DNA of 64,000 nt from JANXMY01 sp965246745 (GTDB lineage Bacteria > Armatimonadota > Armatimonadia > Armatimonadales > Capsulimonadaceae): NCBI GenBank assembly GCA_965246745.1, contig OZ251980.1, positions 1,984,001 to 2,048,000 of the forward strand, written 5' to 3'. Below, in pieces: positions 46,985 to 54,788 of this stretch. The first letter of the stretch is position 1. Each line of letters starts with the position of its first letter. Below the pieces are notes generated by a model. That model saw only the letters and a program-made list of their open reading frames with translations. It was not told the origin of the DNA and did not search any database. The position numbers and the translations under genes were made by a program.

Positions 46985-47644
46985 ATGACTACGCGATTAC
47001 CCCGCTTTACGCCCCTGCTTGCCGCCGCGCTCGCGCTCTTCCTAGCGCTGCCGCTGGCCGCCCAAACCCCGGCCGACCCGAGCACGGCGAACCCGGCCCC
47101 GAGCACGGCTCCGGCGACGCCGTCCACGACCACCGCCCCGGACACGACTGCGCCCGACCCGCAGCCGGAAGCCAAGCGCAAGAGCCGGTTTCGGATCGGA
47201 CCCGAAGTGGGCGTCTTTTTTCTCACGTCCGGCAAAGCCCGCAGCCAGTTCGGCAATTCCGCCGTCTCGCTCGGCCTCGGCCTCGGCTCCATCGCGCAGG
47301 CGTCCACCCAGGGCCGCCTGGCGCTGGACCTTCAGGTGCAGTACCAGACCAAAAACGGCAATCACCTGTTTGTCGCCCCGCTCGGGGTCGCCTACCGCAA
47401 GGCGCTCAACGAAGGCACGGCGAACGTCACCTATGTCGGCGCAACGGCGGACCTTGACATTGTAGACATCCGCTCGGGCGACTTTGATGTGCACTCGGGC
47501 CTTCGCACCGCCTTCGGGGCCAGCCCGCTCGTCGGTGTTTCGTTCGGCGACAGCGGCTTTGTCGAAGCCCGCTACCTGTATGTGTCCCGTGTCAAAGGCT
47601 TCGACCTCAGCGGCCTCAATTTATCGGCCGGGTATCGCTTTTAG
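46985..47644 (+). CDS. exported outer-membrane beta-barrel-like protein
   Basis: This 219-residue protein has a signal peptide (LPRFTPLLAAALALFLALPL, then AAQTP). A Pro/Thr/Ala-rich linker follows, then a barrel-like region of alternating strands (FRIGPEVGVFFLTSGKAR, ALDLQVQYQTKNGNHLFVAP, SGLRTAFGASPLVGVSFG). The C-terminus ends NLSAGYRF, with a terminal Phe as required by the BAM insertion signal. An AAGGAG site precedes the ATG at 46985, and the frame stays open upstream. It is probably a small porin-like or OmpA-like barrel of unknown cargo. The next gene follows by 11 bp. Confidence 0.78.
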   Translation: MTTRLPRFTPLLAAALALFLALPLAAQTPADPSTANPAPSTAPATPSTTTAPDTTAPDPQPEAKRKSRFRIGPEVGVFFLTSGKARSQFGNSAVSLGLGLGSIAQASTQGRLALDLQVQYQTKNGNHLFVAPLGVAYRKALNEGTANVTYVGATADLDIVDIRSGDFDVHSGLRTAFGASPLVGVSFGDSGFVEARYLYVSRVKGFDLSGLNLSAGYRF

Positions 47645-47655
47645 AAGACCAGCTC

Positions 47656-48450
47656 ATGCCGATTGTGTATGCGTGCATCGCTCCGCACGGCGGGAGCTTG
47701 CTGCTGGGGGACGCCCCCGGCCCGGTGCCGGAGTGCCGCCGGGCAATGGCCCGCATGCGCGAGTCGCTGCGGGCGTCCGGCGCGGAAAGCCTAGCGATCC
47801 TGACCCCGCACGGCGTGTACCGGCGCGGCGTTTTAACGGTCGGGGTCGCGCCGGCTTCTCAGGGCAGGCACGGCGCGGCGGCGCTGTCCCTGCACACCGA
47901 CCGGGCGCTGGCGGACGCGTGGATCACGCGGGCGGCGGTAAAAAACGTCCCGACGGCGCGGCTGGCCGGGCATCCGCGCACCGGCCTGCTGCCGCTCGAC
48001 TGGGGCGTCACCATCCCCCTGGCGCTGCTGACCCCGCCGCCGGACACGCTGCCGACCGTGGTGGTCTGCCCGGCCCGCGACGTATCCCGGCAGTCTTTGG
48101 TAGACTTCGGCGAAGCGCTGGCGGACGCGTCGGACTTGCTGAATAAGCGGGTGGCGCTCGTCGTCAGCGCCGATCAGGGCCACGGCCACGCCGCCGACGG
48201 CCCTTACGGCTTCACGCCGGCGTCGGCGGAGTACGACGCGGCGATGAAAGCCGCGATTGACGCGGGCGACCTGCCCCGGCTTTTAACCTGGCCTGAAGAC
48301 TATGCCGACCTCGCGCTGGCCGACTCGTACTGGCAGACGCTGACGCTGATCGGCGTTCAAAGGCGCGTCCCGCTCCGCGCCCGGTTTTTGTCGTATGAAG
48401 TGGACCACTACTTCGGCCTGCTTTGCGCCGAATTTTTGCCTGAACACTAG
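47656..48450 (+). CDS. class III extradiol dioxygenase-like (LigB superfamily) protein
   Basis: This 264-residue protein has the LigB-superfamily layout: VYACIAPHGGSLLLGDAPG with the first His near residue 11, SLAILTPHGVY near 50, LDWGVTIPLALLTPPPD and VALVVSADQGHGHAADG near 175, followed by DAAMKAAIDAGDLPRLLTWP. Members include extradiol ring-cleaving dioxygenases and the Memo/AMMECR1-linked proteins. The non-heme iron ligands cannot be fixed from sequence alone. It lies 11 bp after the barrel gene and 10 bp before the next exported protein gene. Confidence 0.82.
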   Translation: MPIVYACIAPHGGSLLLGDAPGPVPECRRAMARMRESLRASGAESLAILTPHGVYRRGVLTVGVAPASQGRHGAAALSLHTDRALADAWITRAAVKNVPTARLAGHPRTGLLPLDWGVTIPLALLTPPPDTLPTVVVCPARDVSRQSLVDFGEALADASDLLNKRVALVVSADQGHGHAADGPYGFTPASAEYDAAMKAAIDAGDLPRLLTWPEDYADLALADSYWQTLTLIGVQRRVPLRARFLSYEVDHYFGLLCAEFLPEH

Positions 48451-48460
48451 GAGTATTTCC

Positions 48461-48973
48461 ATGCAGACCCATTTCCTGGCCGCTTCCCTCGCTGCCTCTG
48501 TCGCCGTATTTTTCGCCGCCCCGGCCTTCGCTCAGGGCACGCGGGTCGCCGAGCCGTCCGGCGGGTTTTCCTACACGGCCCCGGCGGGCTGGCACATCAA
48601 GACCTTTCCGGGCTTGAAGTACAAAATCTGCTATGCCGCGCCGTCCGGGGGTTTTGCGCCGAACTTGACGGTGCTGGATGAAACGGCCGCCGTGCCGCTG
48701 GACAAATATGTGCAGCTCAGCCTGCGCGGCATGCAGCGGGTGTACACCGGCCTTGCGGTTGTCAGCCAAAAGCCGTTCGCCACCGCGTCCGGCCTGCGCG
48801 GGGTCCGCATGGCGGTCAACGGCACCACGCAGGGCCGCAAAATGCACCAGGTGTTTTATGTGTTCCCGGCGGGCAGCCGCAAGTTCATTGCAACCGCCTC
48901 CAATCTCGCCGCCGACGGCACCAAGTATGAAGCCGCCACCGACGCGGCAATGAAGACCTTTAAGCTTCAGTAG
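48461..48973 (+). CDS. exported PsbP/DcrB-like protein
   Basis: This 170-residue protein starts MQTHFLAASLAASVAVFFAA with cleavage expected after AFA. The mature part opens EPSGGFSYTAPAGWHIKTFP and contains GLRGVRMAVNGTTQGRKMHQ and AVFYVFPAGSRKF-like strands (read QVFYVFPAGSRKFIATA), ending AAMKTFKL. The FSYxxPxGW opening and alternating strand pattern are those of small periplasmic DUF1795/PsbP-fold proteins. ACTAGGAG precedes the ATG at 48461. It is the last gene of the barrel-LigB set. Confidence 0.72.
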   Translation: MQTHFLAASLAASVAVFFAAPAFAQGTRVAEPSGGFSYTAPAGWHIKTFPGLKYKICYAAPSGGFAPNLTVLDETAAVPLDKYVQLSLRGMQRVYTGLAVVSQKPFATASGLRGVRMAVNGTTQGRKMHQVFYVFPAGSRKFIATASNLAADGTKYEAATDAAMKTFKLQ

Positions 48974-48999
48974 CACCCGGCGGTACGGCCTGCTGAAAA

Positions 49000-49028
49000 T
49001 TGCCGATGCCGGCGAAACGGGGTAGAAT
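49000..49028 (+). promoter_or_regulatory. promoter giving a leaderless mRNA
   Basis: TTGCCG (49000-49005), a 17-bp spacer and TAGAAT (49023-49028) precede the ATG at 49035 by 6 bases. No ribosome-binding site is present, so the AAA+ gene is probably translated from a leaderless message. Confidence 0.75.
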
Positions 49029-49034
49029 AACGGC

Positions 49035-50387
49035 ATGAGTGCAATTTTGAGTGACCCTGCGTTTAAGGCGGGGCTGGAGTTTCGCGGGCGCGGCGAGTTT
49101 CCCGGCGCGATTGCCGCGTTTGAAGCGGCGCGGGGCCGGTTCCCCGAAGAGGCCGAAGGATCGTATCAGCTTGGGCTGACTTATCAGCAGCGGGCGGAAA
49201 CCCTGTTGCCGGCGGCGCTGCGCGAAACGGAAAAACGGGCCGGAGGCACCGGCTTCAGCGACCTCGCCTCGTCGGTGCTCGGGCTGGGCGTTCTCGCAGC
49301 GTCGAAAGCGCTGGGCAATACCGATTGGATTGTGCAGTACCGGGAAGCATTCCGCTTGTCGGTTGCCGCATTTGAGGCCGCCGCCGAGCTTGACCCGAAA
49401 GACCCGCGCTTTCCCCATGCCCGCGCCTTGTCCCTGCGGTATCTCGGGCAGACCGAAGCGGCGGCCGACGCCGCCCGGACGGCCGCCGCGCTGTCGCCCG
49501 GCGAGCCGGTGTACCGGGACCGGGCGGCGGCGTTCGATCAGGCCGCCAGCCGGGAAGCGTCCTCGCGCGACGGCGCAGCCGTGCCGGGGGGCGTGACCTG
49601 GAGCGATGTCATTCTGCCCGCCCGGACCAAGCGCGAGCTGCGGCAGATGCAGCTTCTTCTTGAAAACCCGAGCTTGTCCAAAGACCTCGGCATCGAGCCG
49701 CCGACCGGGCTGCTTTTGTACGGCCCGCCGGGCACGGGCAAAACCACCATCGCCCGCGTTTTGGCCCATGAATCCCACTGCCATTTTGTCGCGACTTCGC
49801 CTGCGGAGATCAATTCGATGTGGCTGGGCGAAAGCGAAAAGCAGGTCAAAAAGCTGTTCGACGAAGCCCGCGCCAAAGCCCCGGCGATTATCTTTCTCGA
49901 CGAGATAGATGCCCTGCTGCCGTCGCGCTCCGGCGGGGTCAACCAGTACAGCGACAAAGTAGTCAACCAGTTTCTGCATGAGATGGACGGCCTGACCCGC
50001 AACCGGCGGATTTTTGTGATCGGCGCGACCAACCGCCGGGACATGCTCGACCCGGCCCTGCTGCGCGGCGGGCGCTTGTCGCGGGAGATTGAAATCCCGC
50101 TGCCCGACGAGCCGGCCCGGCGTCAGTTGTTCGCCCTCGCCGCCGGCGCGGCAAAGCTGGCCGATGACATTGATCTTGACGAGATGGCCCGGCGCACAGA
50201 GGGCTATTCCGGCGCGAACATCAAAGCCGTGGTAAACGAAGCGGGCCTTCAGGCGCTGATCCGCCTGTCCGAAGCGCCGTCCGACGCCAAGCGCGTCCTG
50301 ACCCGCGAGGATTTTGAGGAGTCGCTGGCGAATTTCGCGCCGTCGCCGCCCGAAGAAGTGTCGCCGTGGAAGATGTTTGGGGGATAG
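49035..50387 (+). CDS. AAA+ ATPase with TPR-like N-terminal domain
   Basis: Residues 10-175 are TPR-like repeats (EFRGRGEFPGAIAAFEAARG, LPAALRETEKRAGGTGFSDL). Residues 190-430 are a classical AAA ATPase domain: WSDVILPARTKRELRQM, Walker A LLYGPPGTGKTTIA near 232, pore loop MWLGESEKQVKKLFDEA, Walker B IIFLDEIDALLPSRSG, sensor 1 VIGATNRRDMLDPALL, the arginine-finger region RGGRLSREIEIPLP and sensor 2 GYSGANIKAV. The architecture resembles FtsH/VPS4/ARC-type unfoldases with a bacterial TPR adaptor. No protease domain is present. The substrate is unknown. Confidence 0.92.
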   Translation: MSAILSDPAFKAGLEFRGRGEFPGAIAAFEAARGRFPEEAEGSYQLGLTYQQRAETLLPAALRETEKRAGGTGFSDLASSVLGLGVLAASKALGNTDWIVQYREAFRLSVAAFEAAAELDPKDPRFPHARALSLRYLGQTEAAADAARTAAALSPGEPVYRDRAAAFDQAASREASSRDGAAVPGGVTWSDVILPARTKRELRQMQLLLENPSLSKDLGIEPPTGLLLYGPPGTGKTTIARVLAHESHCHFVATSPAEINSMWLGESEKQVKKLFDEARAKAPAIIFLDEIDALLPSRSGGVNQYSDKVVNQFLHEMDGLTRNRRIFVIGATNRRDMLDPALLRGGRLSREIEIPLPDEPARRQLFALAAGAAKLADDIDLDEMARRTEGYSGANIKAVVNEAGLQALIRLSEAPSDAKRVLTREDFEESLANFAPSPPEEVSPWKMFGG

Positions 50388-50431
50388 AAACGACCGGCAC
50401 TTGCGGTGCCGGCTCTTGGGCTTGAAAAATT

Positions 50432-51073
50432 ATGCCGCTCCTCGCCCGCCGCCTGCTGCTCCTCGCCCTGTTCGCCGCCGACATTTTGTACGCGTTGCTT
50501 CTTGCGCCGAAAGGCGACCCGCCGGGCAATCTTTTTTTAGAACTGGCGCTGGGGCGCGGCCCGGCGCGGAACCCGGCGGTGTGGGGCGTCTTCGGGCTGC
50601 TCGGCATCGTGCCGCTGCTTTACTGGGCTTTGCTGTTTCCCGACGGTTGCGGTCAGCGGGTATGGGCGTGGCCGTTTGCGCTCGGCATGATGGCCTTCGG
50701 CGCGTTTTCACTGCTGCCGTATTTGATTTTGCGCCGTCCGTACACTGTTCCCATGCGAGGCGCACAGAATGGGGCTGTGCGCTGGTTTGCGGGGCGTCCG
50801 TTTGCGGTCTTTGCGGCCGCCGCGCTTGTCTTTCTGCTCGTTTCCATCACCCTCTTCGGCAATCTGGCGAACTACGTTTACTGGTTTCGGGAAAGTAATT
50901 TCGTCCATGTGATGACTGTGGACCTGCTGGTGCTGACCCTTTTGTTTCCGGCGCTTTTGCGCGACGACATGGCGCGGCGGGGGGTGTCCGACGAAAGCAC
51001 GCTGGGCCGTGCTGCGCTGGCCGTGCCCCTGCTCGGCCCGGCCTATTACTTGGTAATGCGGCCGGGGGAGTAG
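50432..51073 (+). CDS. integral membrane protein of unknown function
   Basis: This 213-residue protein has about six hydrophobic segments (ARRLLLLALFAADILYALLL, FGLLGIVPLLYWALLF, FALGMMAFGAFSLLPYLIL, FAVFAAAALVFLLVSITLFG, MTVDLLVLTLLFPALL, LAVPLLGPAYYLVM). Short basic loops include RRPYTVPMRG. It resembles polytopic proteins of cyanobacteria and plants of unknown role, but I cannot name the family. A stem-loop (50394-50412) precedes the ATG. It shares no clear operon with the AAA+ gene. Confidence 0.75.
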   Translation: MPLLARRLLLLALFAADILYALLLAPKGDPPGNLFLELALGRGPARNPAVWGVFGLLGIVPLLYWALLFPDGCGQRVWAWPFALGMMAFGAFSLLPYLILRRPYTVPMRGAQNGAVRWFAGRPFAVFAAAALVFLLVSITLFGNLANYVYWFRESNFVHVMTVDLLVLTLLFPALLRDDMARRGVSDESTLGRAALAVPLLGPAYYLVMRPGE

Positions 51074-51231
51074 CCCCCCCGCCCACCCCAATAAAGTCTC
51101 AATTCTGGGGAGCCGGGAAAGAAACGCCCGTAGGGGCGCTGCTTGCTGCGCCTTCTTGCCCCCGCCGCGCCCTCTTGCCCCCGCCGCGCCTTCTTCTCCT
51201 TCCGGCTCCCCAGAATTGGGGCGGGGGGGCT
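51073..51231. repeat. palindromic element with internal 18-bp tandem repeats
   Basis: The outer arms (51073-51118 and 51200-51231) pair as AGCCCCCCCGCCC...CAATTCTGGGGAGCCGG and its inverse, with a 15-base insertion in the left arm. The centre holds about 2.5 copies of an 18-bp unit near GCGCCTTCTTGCCCCCGCC. It separates the membrane protein stop from the convergent DUF4139 gene stop. Confidence 0.8.
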
Positions 51232-53290
51232 ATCCGATTTCCAGCCTGTCCAGCGTCGCTTGCAGCACTTTCTTCGCGGCTTCGGCCGCCGTGCGCTGAC
51301 GCCCGGCGTCGGCCCGCAGGTTGTTGATTGCCGTTTCCTGCGCCTCCAGCTCGCCGACATAGCGCTTGTAGAGGGGCGAAGTGCGGTCAAGCGCGGCCAT
51401 GTTTTTGCGGATGCGGTCCTGCTGGGCCGTGAACTGGCTGATCTGCGCGTCGTCGCTTGCGGCCTGCGCCGTTAGGTTCTGAAGATGACGGCGCTGCTTG
51501 ACAATCTCGGCCAGCGCGGCGCGGGTGGGGGCGGGAATGTCGTCGCTGTCGGCATAAAACGCAAAGTTGTCCAGGTCGCCGTCGAGCAGGGCGACGGTGG
51601 AGCTTTCGGGCTTTTCGGTGACGACTTCCAGCGTCGCGGTTTTGCCGGCGGGCACGGGGACCCGGAAGCGGTACAAGTCCGGGGTCCGCTCGGCGGCGGT
51701 CTCCGGGGTGACGAGCTTGGCTCCGGCGTCAAACGGGTGCTCCACCAGCAGCGTCTTATCGGCTTTGGCGCGGCTTTTGAAGACGTACTTGGTTTTGCTG
51801 CGGGACCGAACTGTGATAATCAGCGTTCCGGCATGAACGGCGAGGGTGATGCGGGTTTGGTTGGTGCCGAGGTCCTGCTTTTCGCCGGCGACCGACTGGT
51901 CTACGGCGTAGGAAATGAGGCGCGTGTCGCCCGGCAGGACATCTTCCATCACGGCGTCGCCGGCGTAGGTGCCGCCGTCGAACAGCGTCACCGGACCGCC
52001 TTTGAGGTGCAGCGCCGTGTTGTTTTTGAGCCGCACGGCGTTCAGCGGAAAGCGCGGGTCGGCGGCGGCGTTATACAGCGAGACTTTCTCGGCCCCGATG
52101 TCCTGGGCGATGACCGGAATCATGGCCGCCTGCTGGCGCGGCAGGGTCACGGGGGTGGAGATGGTGTACGCGAACTGCTCCCCGGCGTCCGCGCCCCCGG
52201 CTTGGGCGCGGACCCCCGACATGGCATCGGCCCTTGCAGTCGTCGGCCGGGGAGCGCTTGCCGCAAAGCCGGTTTTGCGGCGTGGGGCACCATTGCCGAT
52301 TACGCCTTCATCCATGCTCATCGGCGCGGGCATCGCCGGAGCAGGCAACGCTTCCGGCGGGGGCGGCGCGTCGGCTTCCATGCTGCCGTCGTGGGTCTGC
52401 GGGGTCGGCGACGCGATGATGTCGGGCTGCACCACCGGGCGCGGCAGGTACAGGGGCTGGTACAAGTCCTGGATAAACGACACCGGGCGGCCTGAAACCA
52501 GCGACAGATGAATGCCCGACCAGTCTTCGTCGCCGGTGTTCTCAACCAGCGCCCAGCCCTGAAACGCCGCTTTGCCCCCCTCGCCAAGCAGTAGGCGATA
52601 GGAAATCTTCCACAGCGGCGACTCGGTGATGTAGCCGACCGAGACCGGGCGGCGGCCCGACCCGGTGAAATGCAGAGTCACCGTGCGCCGCTGATTGTCC
52701 GCGCCCGACGCCAGCGTGGTCAGCGCCGCCCGGAACTCCGCGTCAAGGCGCGGGTCGAGTAATCTAATCGCCGAAACATCGTCCAGCTTCACCGAGCGCA
52801 GGCCGTCGGCGGCAAGTAAATTCAGCGTGTCAATCGAAGACGACGTAGTATTCGGCCCCGTGACCGATTTCGTTTCAACGCTGACGATCTGGCCGGTCTC
52901 GACAGCTTTGGAGGTCAGCGTCACCGACACGGAGGCACCGCGAAGCTGATTAAGCAGCTCGGCCCGGCTGTGCGGCGCGGTGACATCAATCGCGAACGAT
53001 TGGAGCGTGCGGCCGATGGGGTCCCGCGCCCCGTAGACGACCGGCTGCACCTGGCCCTGAGCGTCAATCAAGGTCAAAGACTTCAGCAGATCGTTGATCT
53101 GGGCGGTCCGAAAAGTCAGCGGCACGGTCGCATCGCCGCTGACTGTGCCGCCGCGCTCGATGTACGACACGCCCGACGTGAAGACCGTCACCTGCTTAAT
53201 CGGCAGCGGCGACGCGGGCGGTGTTTGCGCAAGCGCGGGCACGGCGCTGAGAGCGAGAAGGGCAAGCGGCAGCGGGAGTTTTGGGTTCAT
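51230..53290 (-). CDS. exported DUF4139-family protein
   Basis: This 686-residue protein begins with a signal peptide (MNPKLPLPLALLALSAVPAL). The N-terminal region reads PIKQVTVFTSGVSYIERGGT, then DGDATVPLTF-like strands (GDATVPLTFRTAQINDLLKS). The middle carries the DUF4139 domain: PVSVGYITESPLWKISYRLL, FQGWALVENTGDEDWSGIHL and SLVSGRPVSFIQDLY. Near the C-terminus are long coiled coils (IVKQRRHLQNLTAQAASDDA). The family is widespread, often tied to surface or stress roles, without a defined biochemical function. The convergent palindromic repeat overlaps its stop. Confidence 0.88.
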   Translation of the reverse strand: MNPKLPLPLALLALSAVPALAQTPPASPLPIKQVTVFTSGVSYIERGGTVSGDATVPLTFRTAQINDLLKSLTLIDAQGQVQPVVYGARDPIGRTLQSFAIDVTAPHSRAELLNQLRGASVSVTLTSKAVETGQIVSVETKSVTGPNTTSSSIDTLNLLAADGLRSVKLDDVSAIRLLDPRLDAEFRAALTTLASGADNQRRTVTLHFTGSGRRPVSVGYITESPLWKISYRLLLGEGGKAAFQGWALVENTGDEDWSGIHLSLVSGRPVSFIQDLYQPLYLPRPVVQPDIIASPTPQTHDGSMEADAPPPPEALPAPAMPAPMSMDEGVIGNGAPRRKTGFAASAPRPTTARADAMSGVRAQAGGADAGEQFAYTISTPVTLPRQQAAMIPVIAQDIGAEKVSLYNAAADPRFPLNAVRLKNNTALHLKGGPVTLFDGGTYAGDAVMEDVLPGDTRLISYAVDQSVAGEKQDLGTNQTRITLAVHAGTLIITVRSRSKTKYVFKSRAKADKTLLVEHPFDAGAKLVTPETAAERTPDLYRFRVPVPAGKTATLEVVTEKPESSTVALLDGDLDNFAFYADSDDIPAPTRAALAEIVKQRRHLQNLTAQAASDDAQISQFTAQQDRIRKNMAALDRTSPLYKRYVGELEAQETAINNLRADAGRQRTAAEAAKKVLQATLDRLEIG

Positions 53291-53302
53291 TTAAGTTTCC
53301 AG

Positions 53303-53435
53303 AACCCACCCCGGCTCGTTCCTCGCCACCCCTCCCGAAGCGGGAAGGGTAAGAGGTATTAGCAAACGGCTTATTTCCTAAACTCCGACCCTTCCCGCTT
53401 CGGGAGGGATGGCGAGGAACGAGCCGGGGTGGGTT
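53303..53435. repeat. palindromic element, family 1, copy 3
   Basis: The arms 53303-53350 and 53388-53435 are inverted copies beginning AACCCACCCCGGCTCGTTCC. The sequence GCTCGTTCCTCGC-x-ACCCCTCCCG is shared with copy 1 at 41961. It separates two genes on the minus strand, the ABC-2 permease and the DUF4139 gene. Confidence 0.9.
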
Positions 53436-53452
53436 TTCAGCATCAGCCGCAA

Positions 53453-54250
53453 TCACACTTCGCGGCGGTCGAAAATCAGCGCGGCCAGCGTGATCAAAAT
53501 CGCCGAATAAACAATCGCATACAGCACATTGGTCGTGATAAACACGGCCTGGTTGCCGATAATCAGATTGGGCGACAGAATATGGTTCTGGCTGTTGTAT
53601 TTGGTGAAATCGGGGATCACGGCGTGGATGATCTTGAAGACCAGCACGACGACCGGGTTCTTCGGGTGGGCCGGGTCGGAATTGTCCGCCAGCGCTTCCG
53701 TGACCGACGACGAGAGGCCCAAAAGGAACACGGCCAGCGTCAAAAAGAAGTTGACGAACGGCGAAACAAACACCGAAAAGAACATCGCAATCGCGCAGAT
53801 CAGCAAAATCTGGAACAGCAGCAGCAAAACGCCCTGGCAGGCATTGATCGCTTCATGGCTGAAGCCGCGCTCTTTGACGAGAAACAGCAGCAGAAAGACG
53901 GCGGACATGACCAGGGTGGAAACCAGCACCGTGATGAGGCCGCCTAAAAACTTGCCGCACAAAAACTGGTAGCGATGGACGGGCTTGGACAAAATGGTGT
54001 AGATGGTTCGGCGCTCAATCTCGGTCGGCAGAAGGTTGATGCCGAGGATGACCGAGATAAAGACCCCGACCAGGCCGATCACCCCGAGGCCGAGGGTTTC
54101 GACAATCAGCGTGTCTTTGCCGGGCTGAAACGAGGAATTGGCCGCGCCGAGAACGAGAACAACGGCGGCGACGGCGAGAAAGATTAAAAGCGTCCGGCGG
54201 CGGATGGCCTCGCCGAACGTGCCGCTGGAAATCAGCCAAATGGTATTCAT
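53453..54250 (-). CDS. ABC-2-type transporter permease
   Basis: This 265-residue membrane protein is an ABC-2/NatB-like permease with six membrane segments. It has TFGEAIRRRTLLIFLAVAAV, VGVFISVILGINLLPTEIER, then RTIYTILSKPVHRYQFLCGK, the conserved cytoplasmic motif TIYTxLSKPxxRxxFxxGK of this group. The following helices include LVMSAVFLLLFLV and ILICAIAMFFSVFVSPFVNF. No ATPase gene is adjacent, so its partner lies elsewhere. The ATG at 54250 matches the family start. A good promoter precedes it at 54311-54339. Confidence 0.88.
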   Translation of the reverse strand: MNTIWLISSGTFGEAIRRRTLLIFLAVAAVVLVLGAANSSFQPGKDTLIVETLGLGVIGLVGVFISVILGINLLPTEIERRTIYTILSKPVHRYQFLCGKFLGGLITVLVSTLVMSAVFLLLFLVKERGFSHEAINACQGVLLLLFQILLICAIAMFFSVFVSPFVNFFLTLAVFLLGLSSSVTEALADNSDPAHPKNPVVVLVFKIIHAVIPDFTKYNSQNHILSPNLIIGNQAVFITTNVLYAIVYSAILITLAALIFDRREV

Positions 54251-54310
54251 CAGTGCTTGGTAAAACTCCTTCGGGAAACGCGCGGCGGTGCGCGGGAATG
54301 CTGCACTGTT

Positions 54311-54339
54311 ACTATACCAGACCGCCCCGGATTCTGCAA
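54311..54339 (-). promoter_or_regulatory. promoter of the ABC-2 permease gene
   Basis: On the minus strand TTGCAG (54339-54334), a 17-bp spacer and TATAGT (54316-54311) form a near-consensus promoter. The start codon at 54250 lies about 55 bases downstream of the expected transcription start. Confidence 0.8.
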
Positions 54340-54342
54340 GGC

Positions 54343-54379
54343 ACCTCACTCGGCTCGCTAGGGCTTCGCCGGGTGAGGT
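54343..54379 (-). terminator. hairpin downstream of the His-rich protein gene
   Basis: ACCTCACTCGGC and GCCGGGTGAGGT pair (11 of 12 bases) around a 13-base loop. It lies just after the 54401-54691 gene on the minus strand, and just before the next promoter. It may end that transcript, although no U run follows. Confidence 0.5.
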
Positions 54380-54400
54380 CCTTGAGAGTTTCACGGCCTG

Positions 54401-54691
54401 TTAATGATGAAACGTGCGGTCTGCGCCGTGCAGGTCGCGGTCCGACGAATGCAGGTCGCGGTCCATCCGGTGCAGGTCCCGGTCGGCCCGCGCCTGGGCG
54501 GCGGTGTGACGCCCGGTGCGGTGGAAGTCCCGGTCGGCGGCGTGGAACCGCACATCGGCGGTGTGGAACGACCGATCCGAGCGGTGATAGCGGCGGTCGG
54601 ACCCGCCGGAATGGCGTGCCTGCACGGCGGTCGCCGCCGAAAGAACGGCCAGCAGGACAGCGGCAGTCGTCAGCGAAAGGGTCGGCTTCAT
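54401..54691 (-). CDS. exported His/Asp/Arg-rich heptad-repeat protein
   Basis: This 96-residue protein has a signal peptide (MKPTLSLTTAAVLLAVLSAA) and a mature part built almost wholly of a seven-residue repeat, x-x-D-R-D-L/F-H. At least seven units are recognisable, such as SDRSFH, AADRDFH, RADRDLH, RMDRDLH, SSDRDLH and GADRTFH. Regular His and Asp spacing suggests a metal-binding or ionic helical surface in the periplasm. It neighbours a TonB receptor, a Cys/His protein and a ZIP transporter. The repeats are also visible in the DNA as a 21-bp periodicity. No family is known to me. Confidence 0.75.
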   Translation of the reverse strand: MKPTLSLTTAAVLLAVLSAATAVQARHSGGSDRRYHRSDRSFHTADVRFHAADRDFHRTGRHTAAQARADRDLHRMDRDLHSSDRDLHGADRTFHH

Positions 54692-54788
54692 GATGTAGTC
54701 TCCTCTACGGTGTCCAGGGTCTGAGTTGTCCGGGATCGTCAGCCCGCCGGCCGCCGGACGCAGCCGGCCGACTCGGAACCGGCATTTC

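Noticed and set aside
50394..50412. Stem-loop CCGGCAC-TTGCG-GTGCCGG as a terminator of the AAA+ gene
   Set aside because: The stem is only seven base pairs with no U run after it, and could equally be chance in GC-rich DNA. It is mentioned but not listed as a feature.
54401..54691. His-rich repeat frame as a non-coding repeat array
   Set aside because: The frame has an intact signal peptide, a plausible start and a stop, and the periodicity is cleaner in protein than in DNA, so it is more likely a real gene.
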